DNA of 64,000 bases from Chitinophaga skermanii (GTDB lineage: Bacteria; Bacteroidota; Bacteroidia; Chitinophagales; Chitinophagaceae), in the NCBI RefSeq assembly GCF_003259335.1, contig NZ_QLLL01000001.1:776406-840405 (forward strand), in the 5' to 3' direction. This document shows positions 36,765-45,737 of the stretch, piece after piece (positions within the stretch are counted from its first letter, which is position 1; every line of letters starts with the position of its first letter). The notes beneath the pieces were generated by a model that was not told the origin of the DNA, made no database searches, and saw only the letters and a program-made list of their open reading frames with translations. The position numbers were made by a program, and so were the translations under genes.

Positions 36765-39062
36765 CTACATAACTGGGAAATGCACAACAGAAGGACGTTT
36801 AGCATCGTTGTAGATCTTCAATTCGATGTTGCGGGCATCGGCCTTGGTTTCGGTGCTTACATCCTTGCCGCTACCATAGTTCTTTTGCCAGAACGTGTCG
36901 GACAACGGGGCTACCGTTACTTTCAGCTTACTACCTTTCTCGATGCGTTTGGTGATCCAGTAAAGGTTATCGAAGGTGAAGTGATATACTTCGTTTGTTT
37001 TTAACAAGTTACGTTGATGGATGGTTTTCGCATGGGATAAACGTTGTACACTTTGCGATAGTGGCCAAAGCTTTCCTTTGGCATCTTCCTCCCAGATGGT
37101 AAAGAAGATATCTGCATCAGGTGCATCTATGCTAAGGTACAAGTCCAACGTTGGGCTGCCATTCAATACGAAAGCTTCTTGGTAAACCGGTGTTTCGAAA
37201 AGCAGCTTCGTTTTCTTTTTGAAGATTTCTTCGGTTACCATGGCGTTGTTATTGGTATAGATATGCAAAGTGTCGTCTAAGCCCGGGGCTGTACTAAACT
37301 TAATAGCGATAGGACTTGAGTTTGCTTGCTTGGCCTGTAGTTGGTTGTTGGGAGAAAGATAATAATTAAGTGTATCGCGGTTCATTTTCTGAACCGAATT
37401 GAAGTGTGCCCACCTATTTTCGCCCATAACGAATACGTTCACACGGTCTTGCAAGAACGCAGGTTTGGGTTTGCCTTTCAGTACATAATCGAACCATTCG
37501 TATACCAAGTTTACTTGGTTTAACAAGGCTTCTTTTTCAATTTTATAAGGCGCTAATTCGGCTCTTGGGTTGCCTTGTGCACCACCATGGTCGAATGGAC
37601 CAATAAATAGGTAGTGATTATTTATGGCGTCTTTTGGTCCGAATTGGTTGTGCATACGGTAGTAATACATAGCCCCTCTTTGATCATCATCGAAATACCC
37701 TGTTGTGGTGAAGATGGGAATATTGATTTTCGCGAATTCTTCAGGAGTAGGAGTTTGAGCAGCATACCAATCGTCGGTAGTGGGGTGCTTTAACCAGCGT
37801 TGGAAAATGGTGTCGGTTCCGCTTCCTTCTAGGGAATCGAGTTTGTTATATGCTACACCGTTACGTAAGTAGGCATTGTTGATTTTATCCCAACGATCCT
37901 GGTTGCGCATTTGTGATAAGTCGGTCATGGGTTGGCTGGCAGCATATTTCAACCATTGCAAGTTGTACGTTAATTGCACGCCCTGCGGGTTAGGAAAATC
38001 GATACCTGCACCTACGGCTACTTGTGGTACAATTGTTTTTAAAGCAGGGTGCAAGTATTTAGTCGCAGCCCATTGTGCAAAACCTAAATACGAGCCTCCG
38101 TACATACCTACTTGCCCATCGCTCCAAGATTGTTTGCTAATCCAATCGATAATGTCGTGGTTATCCTTGGCATCATTTTCAAACGGGAGGAAAACGCCTT
38201 CCGATTTGTATTTACCACGGTTATATACAGTTAAGCTAGCGTAACCTTTATTGGCGGCAATTTTAGTTGCATTTACTTCAAAACCTTCATTAACTGGGTA
38301 GCAGTTAACACGTAAAATCGTAGGAAGTTTGGGCGATGCGCCTTTTGGAAGCACTAGTATCGCGCTAAGCTTAGTACCATCGCGGAGCGGGATGCGTACA
38401 TCGCGCTGGATATCGTATTTGGCAAGCGTTAGCTTTTGTGCATAGGCTTGGTGAGCAGCGAAGGCTTGGGATTTGATGATACCGTACACGTAGGTGCCAA
38501 GTACATCAAACAGTTCTTCGCTTTTTACTTTACCATTTTTGCCCGCTTCAGCAGCAATTTCTTTGCTGGCATCGGCATAAGAGGTGTAATAATAACTGGC
38601 GAAGCTTAATAATTGGTCTTGACCTTCTTGGTCGAGGGGGCCAATTTGTGCATCATACTGCGTGGTGAAGTTATCATTAAAGTTGCCGTGAGGCATCATT
38701 TTGGCTTTGGCAAAGGCCATCACTTCCGAGTAACCGGCGAGTGACACTAGTTTTCTATCTTTTTCGAGTACCCGGAAGCTGTCGACGTTAGCTACTACAG
38801 CGGGGTATTTCTCCAAGATGGTGTTGGCAAATGCGCTGGTGACGAAAATATATTTCCTTGTTTCTTTGGATAAACTTGTCTTGCTCCCGAAAAGAGAGTC
38901 GGCATATTGCAGGTATTTCTGCGCGATACTTTGGTAATCGGCAGCATTGGGCTGTGCTGGGATGGCGAAAGTTTTTTCGGGAACATCTGCATAAGCGGGT
39001 TGTTGTGCCGGCAGCGCAATAGCGAGGCTGAGGCAGGCAAACACGAGGATAACTTTTTTCAT
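36765..39062 (-). CDS. Secreted CocE/NonD-family hydrolase with a novel N-terminal domain
   Basis: 765 residues. Signal peptide MKKVILVFACLSLAIALPAQ. Residues ~23-210 form a helical domain with YADVPEKTFAIPAQPNAADY and YLQYADSLF, which recurs as the two separate genes upstream. Residues ~215-500 are the alpha/beta hydrolase of the X-Pro dipeptidyl-peptidase/CocE family: MRDGTKL-like RDGTKLSAILVLPKG, nucleophile Ser324 in YGGSYLGFAQ and His in GPFDHGGAQ. The C-terminal jelly-roll follows. Probably acts on peptides or esters in the periplasm. The terminator at 39145-39165 suggests separate transcription from the paralogue genes. Confidence 0.83.
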   Translation of the reverse strand: MKKVILVFACLSLAIALPAQQPAYADVPEKTFAIPAQPNAADYQSIAQKYLQYADSLFGSKTSLSKETRKYIFVTSAFANTILEKYPAVVANVDSFRVLEKDRKLVSLAGYSEVMAFAKAKMMPHGNFNDNFTTQYDAQIGPLDQEGQDQLLSFASYYYTSYADASKEIAAEAGKNGKVKSEELFDVLGTYVYGIIKSQAFAAHQAYAQKLTLAKYDIQRDVRIPLRDGTKLSAILVLPKGASPKLPTILRVNCYPVNEGFEVNATKIAANKGYASLTVYNRGKYKSEGVFLPFENDAKDNHDIIDWISKQSWSDGQVGMYGGSYLGFAQWAATKYLHPALKTIVPQVAVGAGIDFPNPQGVQLTYNLQWLKYAASQPMTDLSQMRNQDRWDKINNAYLRNGVAYNKLDSLEGSGTDTIFQRWLKHPTTDDWYAAQTPTPEEFAKINIPIFTTTGYFDDDQRGAMYYYRMHNQFGPKDAINNHYLFIGPFDHGGAQGNPRAELAPYKIEKEALLNQVNLVYEWFDYVLKGKPKPAFLQDRVNVFVMGENRWAHFNSVQKMNRDTLNYYLSPNNQLQAKQANSSPIAIKFSTAPGLDDTLHIYTNNNAMVTEEIFKKKTKLLFETPVYQEAFVLNGSPTLDLYLSIDAPDADIFFTIWEEDAKGKLWPLSQSVQRLSHAKTIHQRNLLKTNEVYHFTFDNLYWITKRIEKGSKLKVTVAPLSDTFWQKNYGSGKDVSTETKADARNIELKIYNDAKRPSVVHFPVM

Positions 39063-39144
39063 AAAACGCTTTAAGGTTTATAGATGGCTTTGTCGGCGTG
39101 TGATTTTGGTACTTCAATTTAGGTAATTCCTAATAAAAAACGGC

Positions 39145-39165
39145 CGTCTCAACAACGTAGAGACG
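39145..39165 (-). terminator. Terminator of the two small paralogue genes
   Basis: CGTCTC (39145-39150) and GAGACG (39160-39165) with a 9-base loop; the minus strand continues GGCCGTTTTTTATT. It separates the paralogues from the hydrolase gene. Confidence 0.6.
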
Positions 39166-39197
39166 ACCAGGTATAATATTTTGTTACAAGAATTGGC

Positions 39198-39863
39198 TTA
39201 AATCCCGGGAATGGGCGTGTTTTTATTGATGGCTGTGGCTTTGCTTTCGATGAGCAGGCCTTTCAATTGGCCAAAAACATAGCCACCCATCAGGTTTCCC
39301 AAGGCGCTTTGTTCTACATTGAAAGCTTTCCCATTGGCTTTTCTCACATTTTCAAAAGCATTGGCACAAATCTTTTGGAAGTCGGTAAATAAGAATTGCG
39401 AGTATTTTCTGAGCTGATCTAAATAATCATCATTAAACCCTTTTGTAAGCTCGTTGAAGGTGGCTAAGTAAGCGTCGTAGTAATTGCTAACGGGGGCTGT
39501 TTTTAGGTGGGCGAAAATCATCATATCGAGGTTGACTTTATAGGGATGGAAGCCTTTGGGGGTCCATTTCATCGCTCCTCTTAAAGAGGTGGCTACATCC
39601 TGCCAATGACCTAAAATTGCATATGCATATGCCGTAGTTACGAATAAGGATGTTCTTGTTTGATTCGATAATTGGTCGTTGGCATCGAATAATGAATCGG
39701 CATAATCCAAGAATTCAGTAGCCACTTTTTCATAATCAGCTTGTGTTGGACTAGCGGGCAATTTGAAAGTGCGTTGCGGTATATCCTGGTATTTAGGCAT
39801 TTGGGCGCAAAGGGCCTTACTTACGAATAATGCTATCAAAACAAGCGATATGATCTTCTTCAT
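39198..39863 (-). CDS. Small secreted protein, stand-alone copy of the hydrolase N-terminal domain
   Basis: 221 residues. Signal peptide MKKIISLVLIALFVSKALCAQ; mature part starts MPKYQDIPQRTFKLPASPTQADYEKVATEFLDYADSLF (split here as PQRTFKLPASPTQADY and FLDYADSLF). Helical, no cysteine pattern and no catalytic motif. It is colinear with residues 23-210 of the 765-residue hydrolase and with the 216-residue protein upstream. No characterised family was recognised. Start 16 bp after the upstream gene's stop, so one transcript. Confidence 0.72.
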   Translation of the reverse strand: MKKIISLVLIALFVSKALCAQMPKYQDIPQRTFKLPASPTQADYEKVATEFLDYADSLFDANDQLSNQTRTSLFVTTAYAYAILGHWQDVATSLRGAMKWTPKGFHPYKVNLDMMIFAHLKTAPVSNYYDAYLATFNELTKGFNDDYLDQLRKYSQFLFTDFQKICANAFENVRKANGKAFNVEQSALGNLMGGYVFGQLKGLLIESKATAINKNTPIPGI

Positions 39864-39879
39864 GTGGGAATAAAGATAA

Positions 39880-40530
39880 TTAATTAGCGGTACCTGCCGG
39901 TGGTGGCGTTTTAGTATGATCGTTGGTAGCTGCTAGCTCAGCTTTTACTTGTGCAAATAAATATGCTATTAGAAAGTGTCCTGTAGCTCCTTGGTTAATC
40001 ACGCCATCTTTTTGAGCTTCCTTGATACTTATTTGATGGATAGTTTGGTAATCGGTAAATAGGAAGTTTAAATGTGCATAGATCTCTTCTTGTAATTGTT
40101 TATTATATGGTAGCACCAGTTTTTTATATGCATTGTAATAGTTTTCATAGAAGTTACCGTGCGTGGCGGTTTTGGCAATATAGAGTGCTTGGAATTCTAC
40201 CAGTGCATTTTTCGCACGAAGTTTTCGATCAATAGCTTTTGCTTGGCTAACTTCCTTTTTCATTGCATCCCAATTTTCTAAAACAGCGTAAGCGGCAGCA
40301 CGAGAATGATAAATAGCAGTCAACGTATTTTTAGACAATGCTTTGTTGGCGAATGAAAGGGAGTCGGCATACGCTAAATATGCTGTTGCCAATTGTTGGT
40401 GCGCTTCTTTTGATGCTGCGTTGGGAAGTGTGAACATGCGCTCAGGTAAACCACGGTAGCCTTGTACTTGGGCAAAAAGCATATTCGTTAGTAATAGGCA
40501 GTATAGAACAATAATGGTATGTTTTCTCAT
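39880..40530 (-). CDS. Small secreted protein, second stand-alone copy of the same domain
   Basis: 216 residues. Signal peptide MRKHTIIVLYCLLLTNMLFAQ; then GYRGLPERMFTLPNAASKEA and YLAYADSLSFANKALSKNTL. These align with the 221-residue neighbour and with the hydrolase N-terminus. C-terminal tail is Lys/Pro/Thr-rich. Function unknown. First gene of the two-gene unit 40530-39198; the terminator at 40591-40620 lies upstream and belongs to map. Confidence 0.72.
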   Translation of the reverse strand: MRKHTIIVLYCLLLTNMLFAQVQGYRGLPERMFTLPNAASKEAHQQLATAYLAYADSLSFANKALSKNTLTAIYHSRAAAYAVLENWDAMKKEVSQAKAIDRKLRAKNALVEFQALYIAKTATHGNFYENYYNAYKKLVLPYNKQLQEEIYAHLNFLFTDYQTIHQISIKEAQKDGVINQGATGHFLIAYLFAQVKAELAATNDHTKTPPPAGTAN

Positions 40531-40590
40531 GTGGGGGAATGGGTTTGTACGTAAGATGCTAAAAGTAATTGAAATGCATAAAAAACAAAA

Positions 40591-40624
40591 AAGGTCGACG
40601 TTTTATTGTGCGTCGACCTTTTTT
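40591..40624 (-). terminator. Terminator of map
   Basis: AAGGTCGACG (40591-40600) and CGTCGACCTT (40611-40620), a perfect 10-bp stem. The minus strand then has TTTTTGTTTTTT; the T-run on the plus strand also makes it bidirectional. Located 20 bp beyond the map stop. Confidence 0.88.
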
Positions 40625-40641
40625 TATATGACAACCTGGTA

Positions 40642-41406
40642 TTAGTTCCAGATTTCGTTTGCGGAAGTAAGAATGATGGGTTTACCATCGGTGATTACGA
40701 TGGTGTGTTCGTGTTGTGCAACGAAGCTGCCATCGCGGCCGGTGAGTGTCCAGCCATCGGCTTCTGTGAAGGCTTCACTTCCTTTGGTGGAAATGAAGGT
40801 TTCTACAGCCACTACGGAGTTGATTTTAAACTTCGCGCGGTTGTGGCGATCGTACCAGCATGGGATTTCGTGGGGCGCTTCGTGTAAACTGCGACCAACA
40901 CCGTGTCCTACGAGGTTTTTAATAACGCGGAAGCCTGCTTTTTTCGCTTCTGCATTAATAAGACCACCTATTTCATTGATTTTAACGCCGCCTTTGATTT
41001 CGTGGATGGCTTTGTATAAAATGCGTTTAGAGGCATCTACAAGTGGTTGTAGCCCTTGAATATCTTTCCCAAGGATAAAAGAACCGCCATTGTCGGCCCA
41101 AAAGCCGTTTAGTTCGGCAGATACATCTACGTTGATTAAATCACCTTCCTTCAATACAGTTTTGGTAGAAGGGATACCATGCGCGATTTCATTGTTCACG
41201 CTGATACAGGTATAACCAGGGAATTTATATGTGAGGTAAGGAGCTGAATTGGCGCCATATTCTTCTAAAATCTTCTTGCCGTAATCGTCTAATTCTTTTG
41301 TTGACATGCCGGGTTGGGCATATTCACGCATTAGTTTTAGTGTATTGGCTACGGCATTTGCCACGGCGGTCATCCCGTCAAATTCTGCTTGTGTTGATAT
41401 CGACAT
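40642..41406 (-). CDS. map: Type I methionine aminopeptidase
   Basis: 254 residues from the ATG at 41406 (MSISTQAEFDGM); a longer frame adds 10 residues from an upstream Met without family support. Metal ligands are recognisable: NGFWADNGGSF (two Asp region: NVDVSAELNGFWADN), GHGVGRSLHEAP (His), FISTKGSEAF and EHTIVI (Glu). The motif YTCISVNNEIAHGIP is typical of type I MAPs. It removes N-terminal methionine from nascent proteins. It lacks the long N-terminal SH3-type extension, so subtype 1a. Confidence 0.95.
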   Translation of the reverse strand: MSISTQAEFDGMTAVANAVANTLKLMREYAQPGMSTKELDDYGKKILEEYGANSAPYLTYKFPGYTCISVNNEIAHGIPSTKTVLKEGDLINVDVSAELNGFWADNGGSFILGKDIQGLQPLVDASKRILYKAIHEIKGGVKINEIGGLINAEAKKAGFRVIKNLVGHGVGRSLHEAPHEIPCWYDRHNRAKFKINSVVAVETFISTKGSEAFTEADGWTLTGRDGSFVAQHEHTIVITDGKPIILTSANEIWN

Positions 41407-41601
41407 AATTCTAACCGTTTTTTTAAGTAACTGCAAATTTACGATATATGGATGTTAATTTTTTGGCTACATCTAAGAAAGTGGTAAAGTGGTGGTGGTT
41501 TGTATGGAAGGCTTTATGGAAAAAAGATGAAAAGAGTGGTAGCGTGGAAGTGTGCGACGCACCGGGGGATGAATAGGGTGATGATGATGGGCCCAAAAAA
41601 A

Positions 41602-41628
41602 GCGCCGACTTGCGTCAGCGCCTTTTGA
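41602..41628 (-). terminator. Terminator of dapA
   Basis: GCGCCGAC ... GTCAGCGC stem (one G-T) around a TTGC loop at 41602-41619; the minus strand runs into TTTTTTTGGG. About 20 bp beyond the dapA stop at 41645. Confidence 0.75.
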
Positions 41629-41644
41629 TATCGTTGTTCTTGGC

Positions 41645-42526
41645 TTAGTATTTTTCCAAATATTCTTTGATTTGAATTTGGAGAGCAGCAGTGGCAGGAA
41701 CGATCGGTAAGCGGAAATAGTTCTGGATGATATTGTTTTGTTGCAAGAATGCTTTAATACCAGCAGGATTATTTTCAGCGAACATCAATTCGAAGCCGTC
41801 TAACATCTTGTAGTGTAGTTGTTGTGCGGTTGCGTAATCGTTTTTCAAGGCAGCAGTTACCATATCGCTTACATCTTTTGCGAAGAAGTTAGCGGCAACG
41901 GAGATCAAACCTTCCATTCCGCAGGCAATTTGTGGCATAGCGAGCACGTCGTCGCCACTTACTACTACGAAATCTTTTGGTTTGTTCTTGATGATGTGCA
42001 TGCATTGTGCCATGTCGCCAGAGGCTTCTTTCATGGCTACGATGTTTTCTACTTCGTGGGCGAGGCGTACGGTAGTTTCGGCGGTCATATTACGACCGGT
42101 GCGGCCTGGCACGTTGTAGAGGATAATTGGTTTCGGAGAAGCGGCAGCGATAGCTTTGTAGTGTTGGTAGATACCTTCTTGCGTAGGTTTGCTATAGTAC
42201 GGTGCTACGCTTAATACAGCAGCAGCTTCATCGAGTGGGCACTTTTGCAAGCGCTTTATTACATCGTTGGTGCTGTAATCGCCAATGCCTACTACTACTG
42301 GAACCCGTTTGGCAACCTTTTCGAAGGTAAACTTTATAAGGTCCAATTTTTCTTCGGCTGATAATGTGGGTGTTTCGCCTGTAGTACCGAGTGTTACTAC
42401 ATAATTCACTCCACCCTCAATTACATGATTGATGAGCTTTTCAAGCGCATGCCAATCGATGTCCTCGTTCGCTTTAAAGGGCGTCACCAGCGCAACGCCG
42501 GTGCCCCTTAACTGTTGCTGTAGCAT
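41645..42526 (-). CDS. dapA: 4-hydroxy-tetrahydrodipicolinate synthase
   Basis: 293 residues, the normal length. Schiff-base Lys166 is in IVAMKEASG, catalytic Tyr137 in ILYNVPGRTG, and the GTTGE substrate loop (TLGTTGETPTL) is present. It condenses pyruvate with aspartate semialdehyde for diaminopimelate and lysine synthesis. It follows accA with a 54-bp gap on the same strand and may be co-transcribed. Confidence 0.96.
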   Translation of the reverse strand: MLQQQLRGTGVALVTPFKANEDIDWHALEKLINHVIEGGVNYVVTLGTTGETPTLSAEEKLDLIKFTFEKVAKRVPVVVGIGDYSTNDVIKRLQKCPLDEAAAVLSVAPYYSKPTQEGIYQHYKAIAAASPKPIILYNVPGRTGRNMTAETTVRLAHEVENIVAMKEASGDMAQCMHIIKNKPKDFVVVSGDDVLAMPQIACGMEGLISVAANFFAKDVSDMVTAALKNDYATAQQLHYKMLDGFELMFAENNPAGIKAFLQQNNIIQNYFRLPIVPATAALQIQIKEYLEKY

Positions 42527-42580
42527 AAAATTGTCTGTCGAAACAAATTTTGATTGTTGGAAATATTATATCGAAAAAAA

Positions 42581-43534
42581 TTATTTTTCGTCGAAGAAGC
42601 CCATGCCTGAGAATTTATCGATTCTTTGGCTGATACGGGTATCTGCATCTATTTGTTTAAGTTCCGCGATGGTGGATTTGATCTTAGCTTTAAGGATCGC
42701 AGCCATTTCATCGGGATTCACATGAGCACCACCGAGTGGTTCTTTGATAACGCCATCTACAAGACCGAAGCTGCTCATATATTCGGAAGTGAGCTTCAAT
42801 TCTTCTGCGGCTTTTTCTTTAAAGTTCCAGCTGCGCCATAAGATGGTAGAGCAGTTTTCTGGAGAGATAACGGTATACCAGCTGTTTTCGAGCATTAGGA
42901 TACGGTCGCCCATACCAATACCGAGCGCGCCGCCTGATGCACCTTCACCGATAATAATACAAATAACCGGTACACGTAATTTCACCATTTCGAAGAGGTT
43001 ACGAGCGATCGCTTCGCCTTGGCCACGTTCTTCGGCTTCGAGGCCTGGGTATGCACCCGGGGTATCGATGAGCGTTACGATAGGTTTATTGAATTTTTCG
43101 GCCAGTTTCATCAAACGGAGGGCTTTACGGTAGCCTTCTGGGTTTGCCATACCAAAATTGCGGATTTGGCGCATTTTGGTATTAATACCTTTTTGTTGCC
43201 CGATGAACATGACAGTTTCGCCATCGAGGTCAGCAAAACCGCCTACCATGGCTTTATCGTCTTTAACGTTACGGTCGCCATGAAGCTCGAGGAAGCCGTT
43301 ACACATTTTTTCAATGTAGGCTAATGTGTATGGCCTATCGGGGTGGCGGCTCAGTTGCACCCTTTGCCAGCTTGTAAGGTGTTCGTAGATATTGGTGCGT
43401 GTATCTGCTATTTTTTGTTCATATTCTTTGACCGTAGCAGAAACATCTACGCCGGCTTTCTCGCCACCATCTTTCAGTTTTTGCAACTGATCGTATAACT
43501 CCGCGATAGGTTTTTCGAAATCCAGGAATTGCAT
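42581..43534 (-). CDS. accA: Acetyl-CoA carboxylase carboxyltransferase subunit alpha
   Basis: 317 residues. N-terminal helical region [21 protein letters not shown]; carboxyltransferase core with [40 protein letters not shown] and [14 protein letters not shown]. Partner of AccD in transferring the carboxyl from biotin to acetyl-CoA. The gene is upstream of dapA and its promoter region abuts that of tRNA-Asp, which is divergent. Confidence 0.97.
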   Translation of the reverse strand: MQFLDFEKPIAELYDQLQKLKDGGEKAGVDVSATVKEYEQKIADTRTNIYEHLTSWQRVQLSRHPDRPYTLAYIEKMCNGFLELHGDRNVKDDKAMVGGFADLDGETVMFIGQQKGINTKMRQIRNFGMANPEGYRKALRLMKLAEKFNKPIVTLIDTPGAYPGLEAEERGQGEAIARNLFEMVKLRVPVICIIIGEGASGGALGIGMGDRILMLENSWYTVISPENCSTILWRSWNFKEKAAEELKLTSEYMSSFGLVDGVIKEPLGGAHVNPDEMAAILKAKIKSTIAELKQIDADTRISQRIDKFSGMGFFDEK

Positions 43535-43595
43535 AAGTACATTTAAAGGTTTAATACGGTGTAAAGATAGTACTTGAAAGTTTTTTTAAAAAAGA

Positions 43596-43628
43596 TTTGC
43601 TTAATTGAATTTTTTGTTGCTATCTTTG
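43596..43628 (+). promoter_or_regulatory. Promoter of tRNA-Asp
   Basis: TTTG (43596-43599) and TATCTTTG (43621-43628) are separated by 21 bp, the Bacteroidota -33/-7 arrangement. The expected start is near 43635, about 70 bp before the mature tRNA. Confidence 0.65.
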
Positions 43629-43664
43629 CAATCCCAAAACGGGACAGCGGTGTTACAATTGCTG

Positions 43665-45367
43665 TTAGAAATTTCGAAATATAGTAGAAATTTTTGGTTT
43701 TGAGGATCGGTAGTTCAGTTGGTTAGAATGCCGCCCTGTCACGGCGGAGGTCGCGGGTTCGAGTCCCGTCCGGTCCGCAAAAGGGGACTTATCATAAAAG
43801 TAATGGTAAGTCCCTTTTTCTTTATAAGCGAAATTGCCCAACTGGTGGGCAATTAGCTGAAAAATCAAATTCATCTTAGGGGTTCGAAATGCCCGTTTTT
43901 CCCGATCATATACAATTCCCTCCGGAAAGATCAGTTTTTGCAATTCCTCCTTTTGGGTCGCTTCGCTGGAACGCCATGCTGTACTGAGATTGCGCGTAAA
44001 AGACAGCGTTCTTTTCAGAGCTTCCGGCAGGTTCGAAATGCTTTTTGCACATTCGGCCAGTTCCTTAATAATTTTAGCTCTTTCTTCCTGATACCGGTTA
44101 TTGAATTTATTGTACACTTTCAGGGTTACCTGCTTTAATAAAAGGCTTTCCTCGGCATCTTCTATTTTCTTTTCTATAGCAGCCAGTTGTTTTTTAAGAG
44201 CAGCTTCCTTTTCAACATTGTCTTTTGAACATTCCTCGTAAAACCTTTCCATTTCGTACTGTATGGGTGCTATTAATTCCTCTGATACTTGCAGGGTAGT
44301 CAACAGGTCTTCGAATAGCTGATGAAGTTCTGCGGCATTACGGTTGCATTTACATCCATTGGTGCGGCACTTGTAATAATAGAACTTCAACACCTTCGTT
44401 TTGGTCTTTTTACGCCTTTCATACCCTGTTAATGGTTCACCACACCTATCACATTTTAAGAACACCTTTAATGGCAGGTAATCATTTTCTTTTTTATGAG
44501 GTATATTGAAACCAACAGCCTTTTCATTGATCTCGTTTACCTTCAAAAACACTTCATAGCTTATCAGCTTCTCATGTTGGCCCTCAATAACTTTACCATC
44601 CAACAAACCGTGATTAATAATACCACGGTAAAAAGGGCGCTTAAAGGTCTTGGTAAGCTGTTGTTTAATCATCTTCAATCCCAATGCCTTTAATCGTTCC
44701 AGTATTGCTTCATTCTTTACACCCTCCGCTTTCCATAGAAAAGCCTTTCGGATTAACAGTCCTTCTTTATTAATTACCAGCTTGCGTTCTCCATTCACTT
44801 TTACAATATCATAGCCTTGTGGCGGGCGGGTTACCCATATTCCTTTTTCCAGCTTGGCCTTCATGCCGCTTATTGTTCTTTTCCTTCTTAGCTTATTGTC
44901 ATAATTACTGAACAGCAATTGCAAATCCTGGCTGAATGCGCCGGTTTCATCACGGGTATCTGTTGGTTGTGCTACGGCATATATGGTAACACCATACTTT
45001 TCTCTCAGGTCATGCGCAAGTTTTATAGCATTGCCACCGGTGCGACTAAAACGGTCTGTCATATATACTACAATCTGGCTGATCTTGCCTTATGTTTAGC
45101 TATATAATCCAGCATACGCTTAAACTCTTTACGCCCATCTGTTTTGGCACTTTCGTAGGTGCCACCAAAACTGGCAGCTATAGTTTTGCCATTCCTGCGG
45201 CAATATTCTTCAATGGCTTTGGTTTGGGTTTCCAGACTAAGGTTCGTATCAAACTGTTCTTTGCCTGATACACGGGAATAACTAACCACCAGGTTAGATT
45301 CTACAAAGGTGGTGATCTTCTTTGGCCTGTTCCCAAACTGATTGAAAGCAGAAATATCTACAGTCAT
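43665..45367 (-). pseudogene. Large serine recombinase with a frameshift in the catalytic domain
   Basis: Two frames join into one protein. The upstream piece (45367-45068) has the N-terminal resolvase domain with catalytic SYSRVSGKEQ and stops after about 99 residues. The downstream piece starts in another frame; reading back from it gives KISQIVVY then MTDRFSRTGGNAIKLAHDLR, the expected continuation. The shift is at a short A-run near 45072-45085 (GGCAAGATC where GGCAAAGATC would restore the frame). Later domains are intact: recombinase region PPQGYDIVKVNGE, zinc ribbon LKCDRCGEPL...YKCRTNGCKCN and a coiled coil. The last ~35 residues (ADRTGLEPATSAVTGRHSNQL) are the antisense translation of tRNA-Asp. 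Either a true pseudogene or an assembly error. Confidence 0.85.
43704..43777 (+). tRNA. tRNA-Asp (anticodon GTC)
   Basis: Acceptor stem GGATCGG/CCGGTCC with G discriminator; D-arm AGTTCAGTTGGTTAGAAT; anticodon arm CCGCCCTGTCACGGCGG with GTC; T-arm GCGGGTTCGAGTCCCGT. CCA is not encoded. It is the edge of the downstream genomic island; the recombinase frame runs antisense across it. Confidence 0.95.
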
Positions 45368-45399
45368 TGTTTATCAGTATTTAAGAGGTAATGTAATGG

Positions 45400-45594
45400 T
45401 TAATCTATTTGATGGGAAAGTTGGTATAATACCCTGCAAAACAACCTTATAGAGTGAATAATTTCATCTGCTTTTTCATCTGTCATTTGCAAGCCTGAAA
45501 GCTCCCGTAGTTTATCCGGGGTAAGGGGTAGCTTTTGGGGATTGAGGATTACTTGCAGCTTGTCTGTATTAGCAGGGCTGGTTAAATGGCTCAT
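45400..45594 (-). CDS. Small recombinase-associated protein, unknown function
   Basis: 64 residues from the ATG at 45594 (MSHLTSPANTDKLQVI). An open frame extends to 45708 but those codons cross the iterons and the terminator at 45700-45718, so the internal start is preferred. The core KLPLTPDKLRELSG and ADEIIHSIRLFC is compact and helical; similar small proteins often precede this recombinase type, but I cannot name a family. It lies 32 bp before the recombinase start and is probably co-transcribed. A role in directing or regulating integration is only inferred. Confidence 0.55.
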   Translation of the reverse strand: MSHLTSPANTDKLQVILNPQKLPLTPDKLRELSGLQMTDEKADEIIHSIRLFCRVLYQLSHQID

Positions 45595-45637
45595 AGGAAT
45601 TGTTTTCTTACAATATCCCTGCTTCCCAAAGTGTGGG

Positions 45638-45691
45638 TTCCCGGTTTGGGCGGCAATGTCCTGATTTGGGCCGAACATTCCCGAATTAGGG
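45638..45691. repeat. Three 20-bp iterons upstream of the recombinase unit
   Basis: TTCCCGGTTTGGG at 45638, GTCCTGATTTGGG at 45658 and TTCCCGAATTAGGG at 45678 start exactly 20 bp apart. Each is close to the palindromic form TTCCCGAATTNGGGAA-like. A related inverted element TTCCCAAAGTGTGGG is at 45623. They precede the start of the 64-residue gene, so they may be operator or recombination accessory sites. Confidence 0.5.
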
Positions 45692-45699
45692 TGAAAAAA

Positions 45700-45718
45700 G
45701 CCGGTCAAATTGACCGGC
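45700..45718 (-). terminator. Terminator of the DUF262 gene
   Basis: Perfect palindromic stem GCCGGTCAA/TTGACCGGC, followed on the minus strand by TTTTTTCAC. It lies 20 bp after the DUF262 stop. Confidence 0.88.
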
Positions 45719-45737
45719 GAGATATCTTTCGAGTTAT

